The position numbers and the translations under genes are program-made. DNA of 11,390 nucleotides, from NCBI GenBank assembly GCA_027488265.1, contig JAIYCA010000359.1:1-11390 (forward strand), read 5' to 3'. Source of the stretch: Planctomycetaceae bacterium. Lineage in GTDB: Bacteria; Planctomycetota; Phycisphaerae; Phycisphaerales; SM1A02. This document shows positions 1-5,974 of the stretch, piece after piece (position 1 is the first letter of the stretch; every line of letters starts with the position of its first letter). Under the pieces are notes generated by a model. The model saw only the letters and a program-made list of their open reading frames with translations. It searched no databases and had not been told where the DNA came from.

Positions 1-108
1 GGGCTTCTCCTTTCCATCGATCGTTGCGCGCGCCGTCGCGAGGCGGAACTCGGGATCGAAAATGATGAACGCGAAGAGCCGCACGGTGAAGGTGTCGTCG
101 CCGCATGA
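1..108 (+). CDS. ftsW: C-terminal end of probable FtsW/RodA-family peptidoglycan glycosyltransferase (5' truncated)
   Basis: Frame 1 is open from the window edge to TGA at 106-108 and gives 35 residues. They begin with a short hydrophobic stretch (GLLLSI) followed at once by a basic, then acidic polar tail (DRCARRREAELGIENDERE). This is how FtsW/SEDS proteins end: the last membrane helix, then a charged cytoplasmic tail. The ATG of murG overlaps this stop in the arrangement ATGA, so the two are translationally coupled, and ftsW directly before murG is the classical order of the division and cell-wall cluster. FtsW polymerises lipid II at the septum, the product of MurG. The assignment rests on the position next to murG and the hydrophobic-then-charged pattern; no catalytic loop is visible in this fragment. 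It could be another SEDS or membrane protein. Confidence 0.55.
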   Translation, partial: GLLLSIDRCARRREAELGIENDEREEPHGEGVVAA

Positions 109-1247
109 GCACCGAAGCGAGTCGTACGGAAGTGCGTTCTGCGCGGCGAAGCATCGTGCTTGCGGGCGGTGGAACGGGTGGGCATATCTCGCCGGGCATC
201 GCTATCGCAGAAGCCCTGCAGGAGATGGTGCCAGAGTTTGATCGCGTGTTTGCCTGTTCGACGCGTGCAGTAGATGCGCGCATGCTTGAGCATGTCGGTG
301 CAGATTTCACGCCGATTCAAGCGGAAGGTCTTTCGCTCAAACCCGCGAAACTCTTGAGTTTCGCGCGCTCATTTCTCGCAGGTCGTGCGGCGGCGCGCGA
401 GTTACTCGAGCGTCGTCGCGCAGGGGCGGTCATCGCACTCGGTGGATATGTGACTGGCCCGGTCGTCGATGCTGCGCGGAGACTCGGGGTTCCCGTACTC
501 CTCGTCAATCTTGATGCAACACCCGGCAAGGCGAATCGCTGGGTTGCTCGGCGCGCGACGCGCATTTTGACCGCGTGTCCGACACCGACGCGACCGAACT
601 TCGCGGAACGCATGGTGGGTATGCCTGTGCGTCGCGCGGCCATTGCGTCGTTACCGCCTCGTGAGGCCCGCGAACGGCTCGGGCTTGAGCCTGGATTGCA
701 CACGTTGCTTGTCACAGGTGCCTCGCAAGGAGCAGCGAGTCTGAACGAGCTCCTGCGTCTCCTCGTCGAAAAGGAACGCACAGCGTTCGGCGGTTGGCAA
801 GTACTTCATCTTGTTGGAAACGCGGATGCCGCACCTCTCGAAGCGGCGTATCGCGCTGCGAGCGTTCGCGCGCGTGTGCTGCCGTTTCTTCACGAGATGG
901 GACTTGCGTGGGGTGCTGCCGATCTCGCGCTTTCTCGCGCCGGAGCGAACTCGGTTGCGGAGGCGCTCTTGAATGCAGTTCCCACGGTGTACGCGCCGTA
1001 TCCCTACCACGCGGATCTCCATCAGAAGTGGAACGCGCAACCGTCACATGACGAGGGAATCGCGATCCTGTGCGATGATCTCATCGACGCAGAGAAGAAC
1101 CACGCAACGCTTGGTGCTGCGCTCGTTTCGCTCATGACGGATCACTCGCGTCGTGAAAACATGCGGACGAAGTTGCTCGCGCGGACAAAGGACGACGCCG
1201 CGCGGGAAATCGCGCGGGTCGCAGTCAGTCTTGCGTCGAACGCGTGA
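105..1247 (+). CDS. murG: MurG, UDP-GlcNAc:undecaprenyl-PP-MurNAc-pentapeptide GlcNAc transferase
   Basis: This 380-residue protein is a GT28-family glycosyltransferase that converts lipid I to lipid II on the inner face of the cytoplasmic membrane. The N-terminal glycine-rich loop GGGTGGHISP (21-30, with His27) is the lipid-I/phosphate-binding signature. GGYVTGP (113-119) and GASQGA (205-210) follow, and the C-terminal domain holds the donor-binding stretch LSRAGANSVAEA (276-287) with the invariant-type Glu286, and Gln307 in DLHQKWNA. Length and two-domain order fit the family. The ATG is fixed by the 4-nt overlap with the upstream stop; about 15 residues precede the first beta strand. One oddity is that the usual HEQN-type stretch between the domains reads VNLDATPG (134-141), so the conserved His/Glu/Asn positions differ. 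The gene is last in its cluster: the next gene points the other way. Confidence 0.95.
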   Translation: MSTEASRTEVRSARRSIVLAGGGTGGHISPGIAIAEALQEMVPEFDRVFACSTRAVDARMLEHVGADFTPIQAEGLSLKPAKLLSFARSFLAGRAAARELLERRRAGAVIALGGYVTGPVVDAARRLGVPVLLVNLDATPGKANRWVARRATRILTACPTPTRPNFAERMVGMPVRRAAIASLPPREARERLGLEPGLHTLLVTGASQGAASLNELLRLLVEKERTAFGGWQVLHLVGNADAAPLEAAYRAASVRARVLPFLHEMGLAWGAADLALSRAGANSVAEALLNAVPTVYAPYPYHADLHQKWNAQPSHDEGIAILCDDLIDAEKNHATLGAALVSLMTDHSRRENMRTKLLARTKDDAAREIARVAVSLASNA

Positions 1248-1378
1248 GGCGTGGGTGACAGGCTCGCCAGGCAAAACGCGATTTTCAAGCGCTTGTCACG
1301 TGCTTGTCACGTGCTTGTCGAGCGATCTTCAAGCGATCGAGATGCGGAGCGAAAGTCGCGCCCGTCACCGGCAAATGC
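1248..1378. repeat. Convergent intergenic spacer with nested short direct repeats
   Basis: The 131 bases between the murG stop and the M42 peptidase stop hold two repeat families. An 11-mer, GCTTGTCACGT, occurs twice in tandem (1291-1301, 1302-1312) and partly a third time (1313-1320). A 14-mer, GCGATTTTCAAGCG (1278-1291), returns with one change as GCGATCTTCAAGCG (1322-1335), 44 bases away, exactly four 11-base periods. The palindromes CAAGCGCTTG (1286-1295) and CACGTG (twice) lie inside. No hairpin followed by a T-run is present, so a conventional intrinsic terminator is not supported for either gene, although the block could serve as a bidirectional transcription end. Confidence 0.55.
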
Positions 1379-2434
1379 TCAGCACGTCGCGAGCCATTCG
1401 GTGAGCAACTCAATCGTGTGCTCAAGGTCGTTCTTGTCGACCATTTCCGTCGTCGTGTGGATGTAGCGCGTACCCGTCACGATGGCGACGCAGCGTGCGC
1501 CAACTCCAGCGCGTTGAATCGCGGCGCCGTCTTGACCGCCGCGCGGAAGAATGCACTTCTGGTGCGGAATGCGATGTTTGCGCGCGACGGAGCAGAAATC
1601 TTCGACGAGCGCGTGATCGGAAATCATCGAGGAATCTTGCACCATGATTCCAGCGCCGAGTCCTTGCTTTGTCACGCGCTGATTGTCGGGGACTCCCGGG
1701 GTATCGCAGGCAAGGGTCACATCGAGGCCAATGCCGATGTCCGCCTTCGCTGCGTAGGCCGCAGTTTGCGCGCCGCGCAGTCCGACCTCTTCTTGCGTCG
1801 TGAACGCAGCAACGATCTCACACGCGTGGCCACCCTTCTTCTTTGCGAGGCGACGGCAGCACTCAATCGCGATGAAGCATGCGAGTCGGTTGTCAATGGC
1901 TTTCGAAACAAGCTTGTTCGGCGTCTCGAGGAACGGCGTATCGAGCACCACAAAATCGCCGATTTCAACGGACTTCTTCACTTCTTCGGCATCGCGGCCG
2001 AGGTCGATGAAGAACTCTTCCACGCCGGGTACTTTCGTGCGCTCTGCTTCGCTTGAGATGTGAATCGGCTTGCCGCCGGGATTCATCACGCCTTTGAAGT
2101 CGCCCTTCTTCGTGCAAACGAGAACGCGCGACGCAAAGAGATTGCGCGTGTCGAAGCCGCCGGCGGCGTTCACCCAAATCATGCCCGCGTCATCGACGTG
2201 GCGAACGAAGAAACCAATCTCATCCATGTGCGCGGCAAGCATGACGCGAAGAGTCTTGCCCTTTGATTTGCGCGTAGGTTTGCGCATGCAAATGTACGAG
2301 CCCATCGCGTCGGTTTCGCGCGTGTCAAAGAGTCCCTTCGTCTCGCGATCGATCAGCGTACGCACGCGTTCTTCGCGTCCGGGGACGCCTGGCGTTTCGC
2401 AGAGACGGCGGAAGAGGTCGATGTCCATGGCCAT
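1379..2434 (-). CDS. M42-family metallo-aminopeptidase (glutamyl aminopeptidase/FrvX/YsdC-like)
   Basis: This 351-residue cytosolic dinuclear-metal aminopeptidase trims N-terminal residues from peptides; M42 enzymes usually assemble into tetrahedral dodecamers. All five metal-ligand positions and the general base can be read: AHMDEIG (His69, Asp71), AIDNR (Asp181), QEEVGLRG (base Glu215, ligand Glu216), GLDVT (Asp238) and YIHTTTE (His326). The GGQDGAAIQ segment (299-307) before the last ligand is also typical. The frame stays open upstream to 3007, but ATG at 2434-2432 is chosen because a GGAG Shine-Dalgarno (2441-2444) lies 6 nt before it and the M42 domain starts at once (LFRRLCETPGVPGREERVR). 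A second in-frame ATG two codons later is possible. The gene is divergent from ygfZ, with 81 bases between the starts. Substrate specificity (Glu, Leu, Lys) cannot be read from the sequence. Confidence 0.93.
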   Translation of the reverse strand: MAMDIDLFRRLCETPGVPGREERVRTLIDRETKGLFDTRETDAMGSYICMRKPTRKSKGKTLRVMLAAHMDEIGFFVRHVDDAGMIWVNAAGGFDTRNLFASRVLVCTKKGDFKGVMNPGGKPIHISSEAERTKVPGVEEFFIDLGRDAEEVKKSVEIGDFVVLDTPFLETPNKLVSKAIDNRLACFIAIECCRRLAKKKGGHACEIVAAFTTQEEVGLRGAQTAAYAAKADIGIGLDVTLACDTPGVPDNQRVTKQGLGAGIMVQDSSMISDHALVEDFCSVARKHRIPHQKCILPRGGQDGAAIQRAGVGARCVAIVTGTRYIHTTTEMVDKNDLEHTIELLTEWLATC

Positions 2435-2440
2435 GGTTGA

Positions 2441-2444
2441 CTCC
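2441..2444 (-). promoter_or_regulatory. Shine-Dalgarno GGAG fixing the M42 peptidase start
   Basis: On the minus strand GGAG sits 6 nt before ATG at 2434. It decides the start against the long open extension that continues antisense through ygfZ. Confidence 0.7.
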
Positions 2445-2500
2445 GGCGGATGAGGTGCGATTGGATTCGTGCGGGAGGGAGGCCCGCGGGCGCGCGATGG

Positions 2501-2507
2501 TATAGGA
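2501..2507 (+). promoter_or_regulatory. TATAGGA: ribosome-binding site and/or -10-like element before ygfZ
   Basis: AGGA (2504-2507) lies 8 nt before ATG 2516 and supports that start. The same bases form TATAGG, a -10-like hexamer that would place transcription start only a few bases before the ATG. No good -35 is found at 16-18 bases (the region there is G/C-only). The 81-base divergent gap must also hold the promoter for the M42 gene. Confidence 0.35.
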
Positions 2508-2515
2508 TCGCCGCC

Positions 2516-3838
2516 ATGATGTTCGATACCCCACTTCGCGAGGAACACCGTGCATTCGCAGCGCAGGACGCTGCTCGGCGTGCAGAGCGCGCGCGAGTAT
2601 CGCGCGGCGCCGCGGAGGGTGTGGTCGTCGCCCGACGCGAAGTTGAGATTGAGTATCTCCCGTTTGGTCCGGCGGATGCGTCGGGTGCACCGACATGCGA
2701 AGTTGTGGCGCAGTATGCCGAAGTTGAACTTGAGTACGCGGCGATTCGATCGGGTGTCGCACTCGTCGACTGCCCCGAGCGCGCCGCGCTCCTCGTGACA
2801 GGTAAGGATCGCGTTGATTTTGTAAATCGTCTTGTGACGCAGGACATTGCGAAACTCGCCGAAGGTTGCGTGACGCGCGCGTTTCTCACGAATCGAAAGG
2901 GCCGAATCGAGGCGGACCTCGTGGTGGCGCGTTTTGAGGAAGCACTGCTTCTCGACACGCTCGCGCACGATGTCGCGCCACTTCGTGAAGCGCTGGAGAA
3001 ACTGCATTTCTCGGAAGATGTCGTCTTCACCTCACAAGCCGGAATCCACGCGCGCATCGCGCTGCATGGGCCGAAAGCAGAGAGCGCGTTGAAAGCGCTT
3101 GGGCTCCTTGCTGCGAAGTCGAATCCGACGGTCGTGGGTTCGGTCGGCGCTTCAACGAAGAACACCGCTGCGACGACGCATGCAGCTGCGTGGCGTGCGT
3201 TGCTTGGCGAGACGCATGCATACGTTTGGCGAATCGAAGAGTTTGGCGTTCCAGGATTCGCGCTCTCGGTACCGATTGCACATGCGGCGAGTCTCTGGCG
3301 ATCGCTCGTAACTTTCGGTGCGCGTCCTGCGGGTTGGTTCGCGACAAACACCGCGCGCCTCGAAGCCGGAACTCCGTACTTTCGCATTGATTTCGGACCG
3401 ACCAATCTGCCTGCGGAAACTGGGGTTCTGGCGTCGCGCGTCTCATTCACCAAGGGTTGCTATCCGGGGCAAGAGGTGGTCGCGCGCATGCAGCATCTCG
3501 GTAAGCCGAAGCAGATGCTCGTTGGTTTGCGTCTCGAGGCCGACCTCTTGCCGGTTGCTGAGGCGCAAGTGTTTGCAGCTTCAATGGACGCAGCTACGTC
3601 CGACGCGGTCGCGCTTGGCGATCAAGTTGGCGTTGTGACATCGAGTGGCATCGCGCCGATGCTTGGTGCTGCGCCGGTGGCGTTCGCGATGATCGCGTCG
3701 AGTGCTTATGCCGAAGGCACCAAAGTGCTCGTGAACGCGGAGGGTGCGCAAGCACCGGCGACGGTTGGCGGACTTGATTTCCTCTCACGCGCAGCGCATA
3801 CATCGAACGTCGCACCTGATGATGGAGGTGGGGCGTGA
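2516..3838 (+). CDS. ygfZ: YgfZ/GcvT-like folate-binding protein (Fe-S cluster maintenance)
   Basis: This 440-residue protein belongs to the YgfZ/IBA57 branch of the GcvT fold. These tetrahydrofolate-binding proteins help build or repair 4Fe-4S clusters in the cytoplasm. The branch signature K-G-C-Y-x-G-Q-E is complete at 313-320 (KGCYPGQE) and includes the cysteine that is functionally essential in E. coli YgfZ. Upstream are the typical GKDR (96-99), NRLVTQD (104-110) and KGRIEAD (128-134) stretches, and after the signature a C-terminal barrel domain (VARMQHLGKPKQMLVGL). The frame opens at 2450, but ATG 2516 (or 2519) is preferred: AGGA precedes it, and the sequence PLREEHRAF after it matches how such proteins start. 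The protein is longer than E. coli YgfZ (about 326 residues), with insertions near 20-60 and around 200-225. It is the first gene of an overlapping three-gene operon. Confidence 0.9.
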   Translation: MMFDTPLREEHRAFAAQDAARRAERARVSRGAAEGVVVARREVEIEYLPFGPADASGAPTCEVVAQYAEVELEYAAIRSGVALVDCPERAALLVTGKDRVDFVNRLVTQDIAKLAEGCVTRAFLTNRKGRIEADLVVARFEEALLLDTLAHDVAPLREALEKLHFSEDVVFTSQAGIHARIALHGPKAESALKALGLLAAKSNPTVVGSVGASTKNTAATTHAAAWRALLGETHAYVWRIEEFGVPGFALSVPIAHAASLWRSLVTFGARPAGWFATNTARLEAGTPYFRIDFGPTNLPAETGVLASRVSFTKGCYPGQEVVARMQHLGKPKQMLVGLRLEADLLPVAEAQVFAASMDAATSDAVALGDQVGVVTSSGIAPMLGAAPVAFAMIASSAYAEGTKVLVNAEGAQAPATVGGLDFLSRAAHTSNVAPDDGGGA

Positions 3839-4050
3839 TGGAGCCGCTCACCGCTGCGGGCGAATCTGTCTTCGACTATCGCTCGACCGAGTTTTTGCTG
3901 CTCGCTCTCGGCGCGGTCATGACGATCGGCGTACTGATCGCCGCAATTTGGCTTCTTCGCGCGGCGATTCGCGAGCATCGTGCGCAATTGCAGCGCGAAC
4001 AAAAAGAGCGCGAGTCGCAGTCGCCCCCGCCATCGGAGTCGCGCGGATGA
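3838..4050 (+). CDS. Small single-pass membrane protein with basic/coiled cytoplasmic tail
   Basis: I do not recognise this 70-residue protein. It has a polar N-terminus (1-18), one clear hydrophobic helix at about 19-40 (FLLLALGAVMTIGVLIAAIW), then an Arg/Gln/Glu-rich helical stretch (RAAIREHRAQLQREQKERES) and a Ser/Pro tail. The basic residues after the helix predict the C-terminus in the cytoplasm. ATG 3838 overlaps the ygfZ stop in TGATG, with GGAGG (3824-3828) 9 nt upstream inside ygfZ; an in-frame GTG at 3835, 6 nt from the same site, is an alternative start. Its stop overlaps the HMG-CoA lyase start in ATGA. Coupling at both ends, a good ribosome-binding site and a textbook helix make it very likely a real gene despite its size. 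Possible roles (membrane anchor, small subunit) are guesses. Confidence 0.8.
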   Translation: MEPLTAAGESVFDYRSTEFLLLALGAVMTIGVLIAAIWLLRAAIREHRAQLQREQKERESQSPPPSESRG

Positions 4051-4907
4051 AACAGCGTGTTGAGATCAGTGAAGTCGGACCGCGCGATGGTCTCCAAAAT
4101 GAAAGGCGCATTGTCTCGGTCGAAGACAAGTTGCACTTCATCGCGCTCTTGGCTCGCGCTGGATTCGGCGAGATTGAAGCGACGAGCTTTGTGAGCCCAA
4201 AGTGGGTTCCGCAACTCGCGGATGCAGAAGAGGTTCTTCCGCGCGCGATTGCGGCGCATCCGTCGACGCTCTTCTCCGTGTTGGTGCCGAACGAGAAAGG
4301 GCTTGAGCGAGCGCTCGCATGTGGCGCGCGAAAAGTCAGCGTGTTTACCGCGGCCAGCGAAGGATTTACCCGCAAGAACATCAACGCAACCATTGCCGAG
4401 TCGATCGAGCGATTCGTGCCTGTTGTGCGTCGCGCGCATGAGGCAGGCGTTTCTGTGCGCGGCTATGTGAGTTGTGTCGTCGAGTGTCCGTACGACGGAC
4501 CTATCGCACCCAAAATGGTGCGTACTGCATGTGAAATGCTGGCGGGTATTGGCGTCGATGAGCTTGATCTTGGAGATACGATTGGAGTCGCATCGCCCGA
4601 TGAAATCGCGCGTGTGATCGAGGAGTGCGCCTCGGTACGCCCTGTGCATGAACTCGTTCTACATCTTCACGACACACACGGTCGAGCCGTGGATTGCGCA
4701 CGGCGAGCATTGGAATTAGGTATGCGGCGCTTTGATGGTTCTGCCGCTGGAATTGGTGGATGTCCGTACGCACCTGGGTCGCGCGGAAATGTCGCAACCG
4801 AAGCACTCGTCGATTTGTGCGAGTCGGTCGGTTACTCCACATCCATCGATCGCAATGCGCTTGGTGAAGCCGCGCGATTCATCACTGGAGCACTCGCTGC
4901 GCCGTGA
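4047..4907 (+). CDS. mvaB: Hydroxymethylglutaryl-CoA lyase
   Basis: This 286-residue TIM-barrel enzyme of the DRE-TIM/HMGL family splits 3-hydroxy-3-methylglutaryl-CoA into acetoacetate and acetyl-CoA, the last step of leucine degradation. The substrate/metal motif GPRDGLQNE (11-19; Arg13, Asp14), TSFVSPKWVPQLAD (46-59), the metal histidines in LHLHDTHG (His207, His209) and the lyase signature GIGGCPYAPGSRGNVATE (235-252) with catalytic Cys239 are all present. That cysteine loop and VSPKWVPQ distinguish it from isopropylmalate and citramalate synthases. Length fits bacterial HMGL. ATG 4047 is chosen because the family starts with this strand and it overlaps the previous stop by 4 nt; the frame continues upstream only as a shadow. 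No other leucine-catabolism gene is visible, so the substrate source lies elsewhere. The last 76 nt overlap the opposite-strand phosphoesterase gene. Confidence 0.95.
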   Translation: MKQRVEISEVGPRDGLQNERRIVSVEDKLHFIALLARAGFGEIEATSFVSPKWVPQLADAEEVLPRAIAAHPSTLFSVLVPNEKGLERALACGARKVSVFTAASEGFTRKNINATIAESIERFVPVVRRAHEAGVSVRGYVSCVVECPYDGPIAPKMVRTACEMLAGIGVDELDLGDTIGVASPDEIARVIEECASVRPVHELVLHLHDTHGRAVDCARRALELGMRRFDGSAAGIGGCPYAPGSRGNVATEALVDLCESVGYSTSIDRNALGEAARFITGALAAP

Positions 4908-5815
4908 TCCAACGGATCGAAGTGGGGCGAGTCACTTCGCCCGCGAGTCTCTCGGCTGTGTTCCGTCGTTCGGCCTTCGTGATGCGCGATCGGCCACGCG
5001 GTGAGAGGCTCGCTCGCGAGGTGGTAGTAGGGTGCGTGATCGACGATGCGATATACGCGCGCTCTATTCCCTTCGAACACGACGGCATGGGGCTTCCCGG
5101 GGAACCCGAATGAGCCAGTATTGACGATGCGAAGTCCGTTGATGTCCTTGATGAATGCGCGATGGCTGTGCCCGACGAGCATCGTGCCTGCACGCGGCGC
5201 AAACCTCTCTGCCCACCCAGCCGCGAGCGCGGGGAAGCGCGACCAGTAAAAGAGCACAGAAAGCACGCGGTGCGGTCGAACGGCCATGTTGGCGACTGTC
5301 GAGACGTGCGCGCCAGCGCCCATCGTTCGCCATTCAGCGAGTGATGCTTCGCGCGCAGCGGCGAATCGCGCCACATCCTCTGCCGTTCCCGGGGGAGTCG
5401 CGTCGAGTGCCGTCGCGTATGTCTGTCGCATGCTTGCGGCGTAGGGAGACCACGGCGCGATGGCAGGGTGAAATGCATCGCCGTGCGTGACATAAATCGC
5501 TTCGTCGGCAAGTGTGAGGGAGCGCACATCGCTCACGAACGCGTCGTGATTTCCCGCAATCAAATCAAGCCGAATACCGCGCGAAAGGCAGAGATCTCGG
5601 AAGAGATCGAGTTCAACTTCCGCGTCACGCTGAAAGCGCGCGTGGTGCAATTCCGCAGCGTCGCCATTCACAATGACTCGATCGAATTGGGCGATCATCG
5701 CCTCAAACGCGCGCGCGTTACGCGCACCGCCTGGTCTGCCGAGATGGAGGTCACTCAAAACGAGCGTACGCTGCGTCGTCGGCGGCGAGGAAGAGTGAGG
5801 ACGAGCCCGAGACAT
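4832..5815 (-). CDS. Calcineurin-like metallophosphoesterase
   Basis: This 327-residue protein carries the full set of dinuclear phosphoesterase motifs: SDLHLG (Asp22, His24), NGDAAE (Asp52), GNHD (89-91 as Asn-His-Asp), THGD (His111) and GHSH (His216, His218). The motif order and spacing, with an insertion at about 118-200 between the HGD and GHSH motifs, recall the LpxH/COG2908 group (UDP-2,3-diacylglucosamine hydrolase-like), but the lipid-binding residues cannot be confirmed, so the substrate is open. There is no signal peptide, so it is probably cytoplasmic or peripheral. ATG 5815 is chosen; an in-frame TTG at 5833 adds six residues, and neither has a clear Shine-Dalgarno. After the fold ends near residue 265 there is a low-complexity tail of about 60 residues, the last 24 or so encoded antisense to the conserved C-terminus of HMG-CoA lyase. 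Confidence 0.88.
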   Translation of the reverse strand: MSRARPHSSSPPTTQRTLVLSDLHLGRPGGARNARAFEAMIAQFDRVIVNGDAAELHHARFQRDAEVELDLFRDLCLSRGIRLDLIAGNHDAFVSDVRSLTLADEAIYVTHGDAFHPAIAPWSPYAASMRQTYATALDATPPGTAEDVARFAAAREASLAEWRTMGAGAHVSTVANMAVRPHRVLSVLFYWSRFPALAAGWAERFAPRAGTMLVGHSHRAFIKDINGLRIVNTGSFGFPGKPHAVVFEGNRARVYRIVDHAPYYHLASEPLTAWPIAHHEGRTTEHSRETRGRSDSPHFDPLDHGAASAPVMNRAASPSALRSMDVE

Positions 5816-5974
5816 AAGCGAAGTCGAGAGCAACTTGACAAAAATCGTCGAGTAAACACTTCAGAGATACGAGCGGAAACTTTCTTGAATACGAAAGAGG
5901 AATCCGTGTGGAGAACTGTGCCATCGGCTGAACGCGTGTCAAAAATCAATTCTCTTGTTCAGGCCGGGTGAGTA
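5816..5974 (-). promoter_or_regulatory. AT-richer gap before the phosphoesterase gene: probable promoter region, no defined element
   Basis: These 159 bases between the diguanylate cyclase stop and the phosphoesterase start are visibly richer in A/T than the flanking genes. A minus-strand TTGACA (5942-5937) is the best -35-like hexamer, but the hexamer 17 bases on (ACAGTT) is a poor -10. A plus-strand TTGACA (5835-5840) also lacks a good partner. An imperfect inverted repeat pairs GGCTGAAC (5926-5933) with GTTCAGGCC (5957-5965, one extra G) around a 23-base loop; it has no T-run and so is not a standard terminator for the upstream gene. It might be an operator. Confidence 0.3.

Noticed and set aside
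1304..2056. 250-residue plus-strand open frame over the M42 gene
   Set aside because: Antisense to a gene with all catalytic residues; no motif and no ribosome-binding site.
2435..3007. N-terminal extension of the M42 peptidase frame to 3007 (542 residues)
   Set aside because: The added part is antisense to ygfZ, is rich in Arg/His/Cys with no domain, and the GGAG before ATG 2434 plus the family length mark the real start.
2353..3453. 366-residue minus-strand open frame over ygfZ
   Set aside because: Shadow frame: Ser/Arg/Ala-rich translation with no motif, fully antisense to a well-supported gene.
3744..4046. Upstream extension of HMG-CoA lyase
   Set aside because: The extension is out-of-frame translation of ygfZ and the small membrane gene; the domain begins at ATG 4047 with a 4-nt overlap.
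4832..5815. Naming the phosphoesterase lpxH
   Set aside because: The catalytic motifs fit many calcineurin-like families, and no lipid A gene is nearby to support the specific activity.
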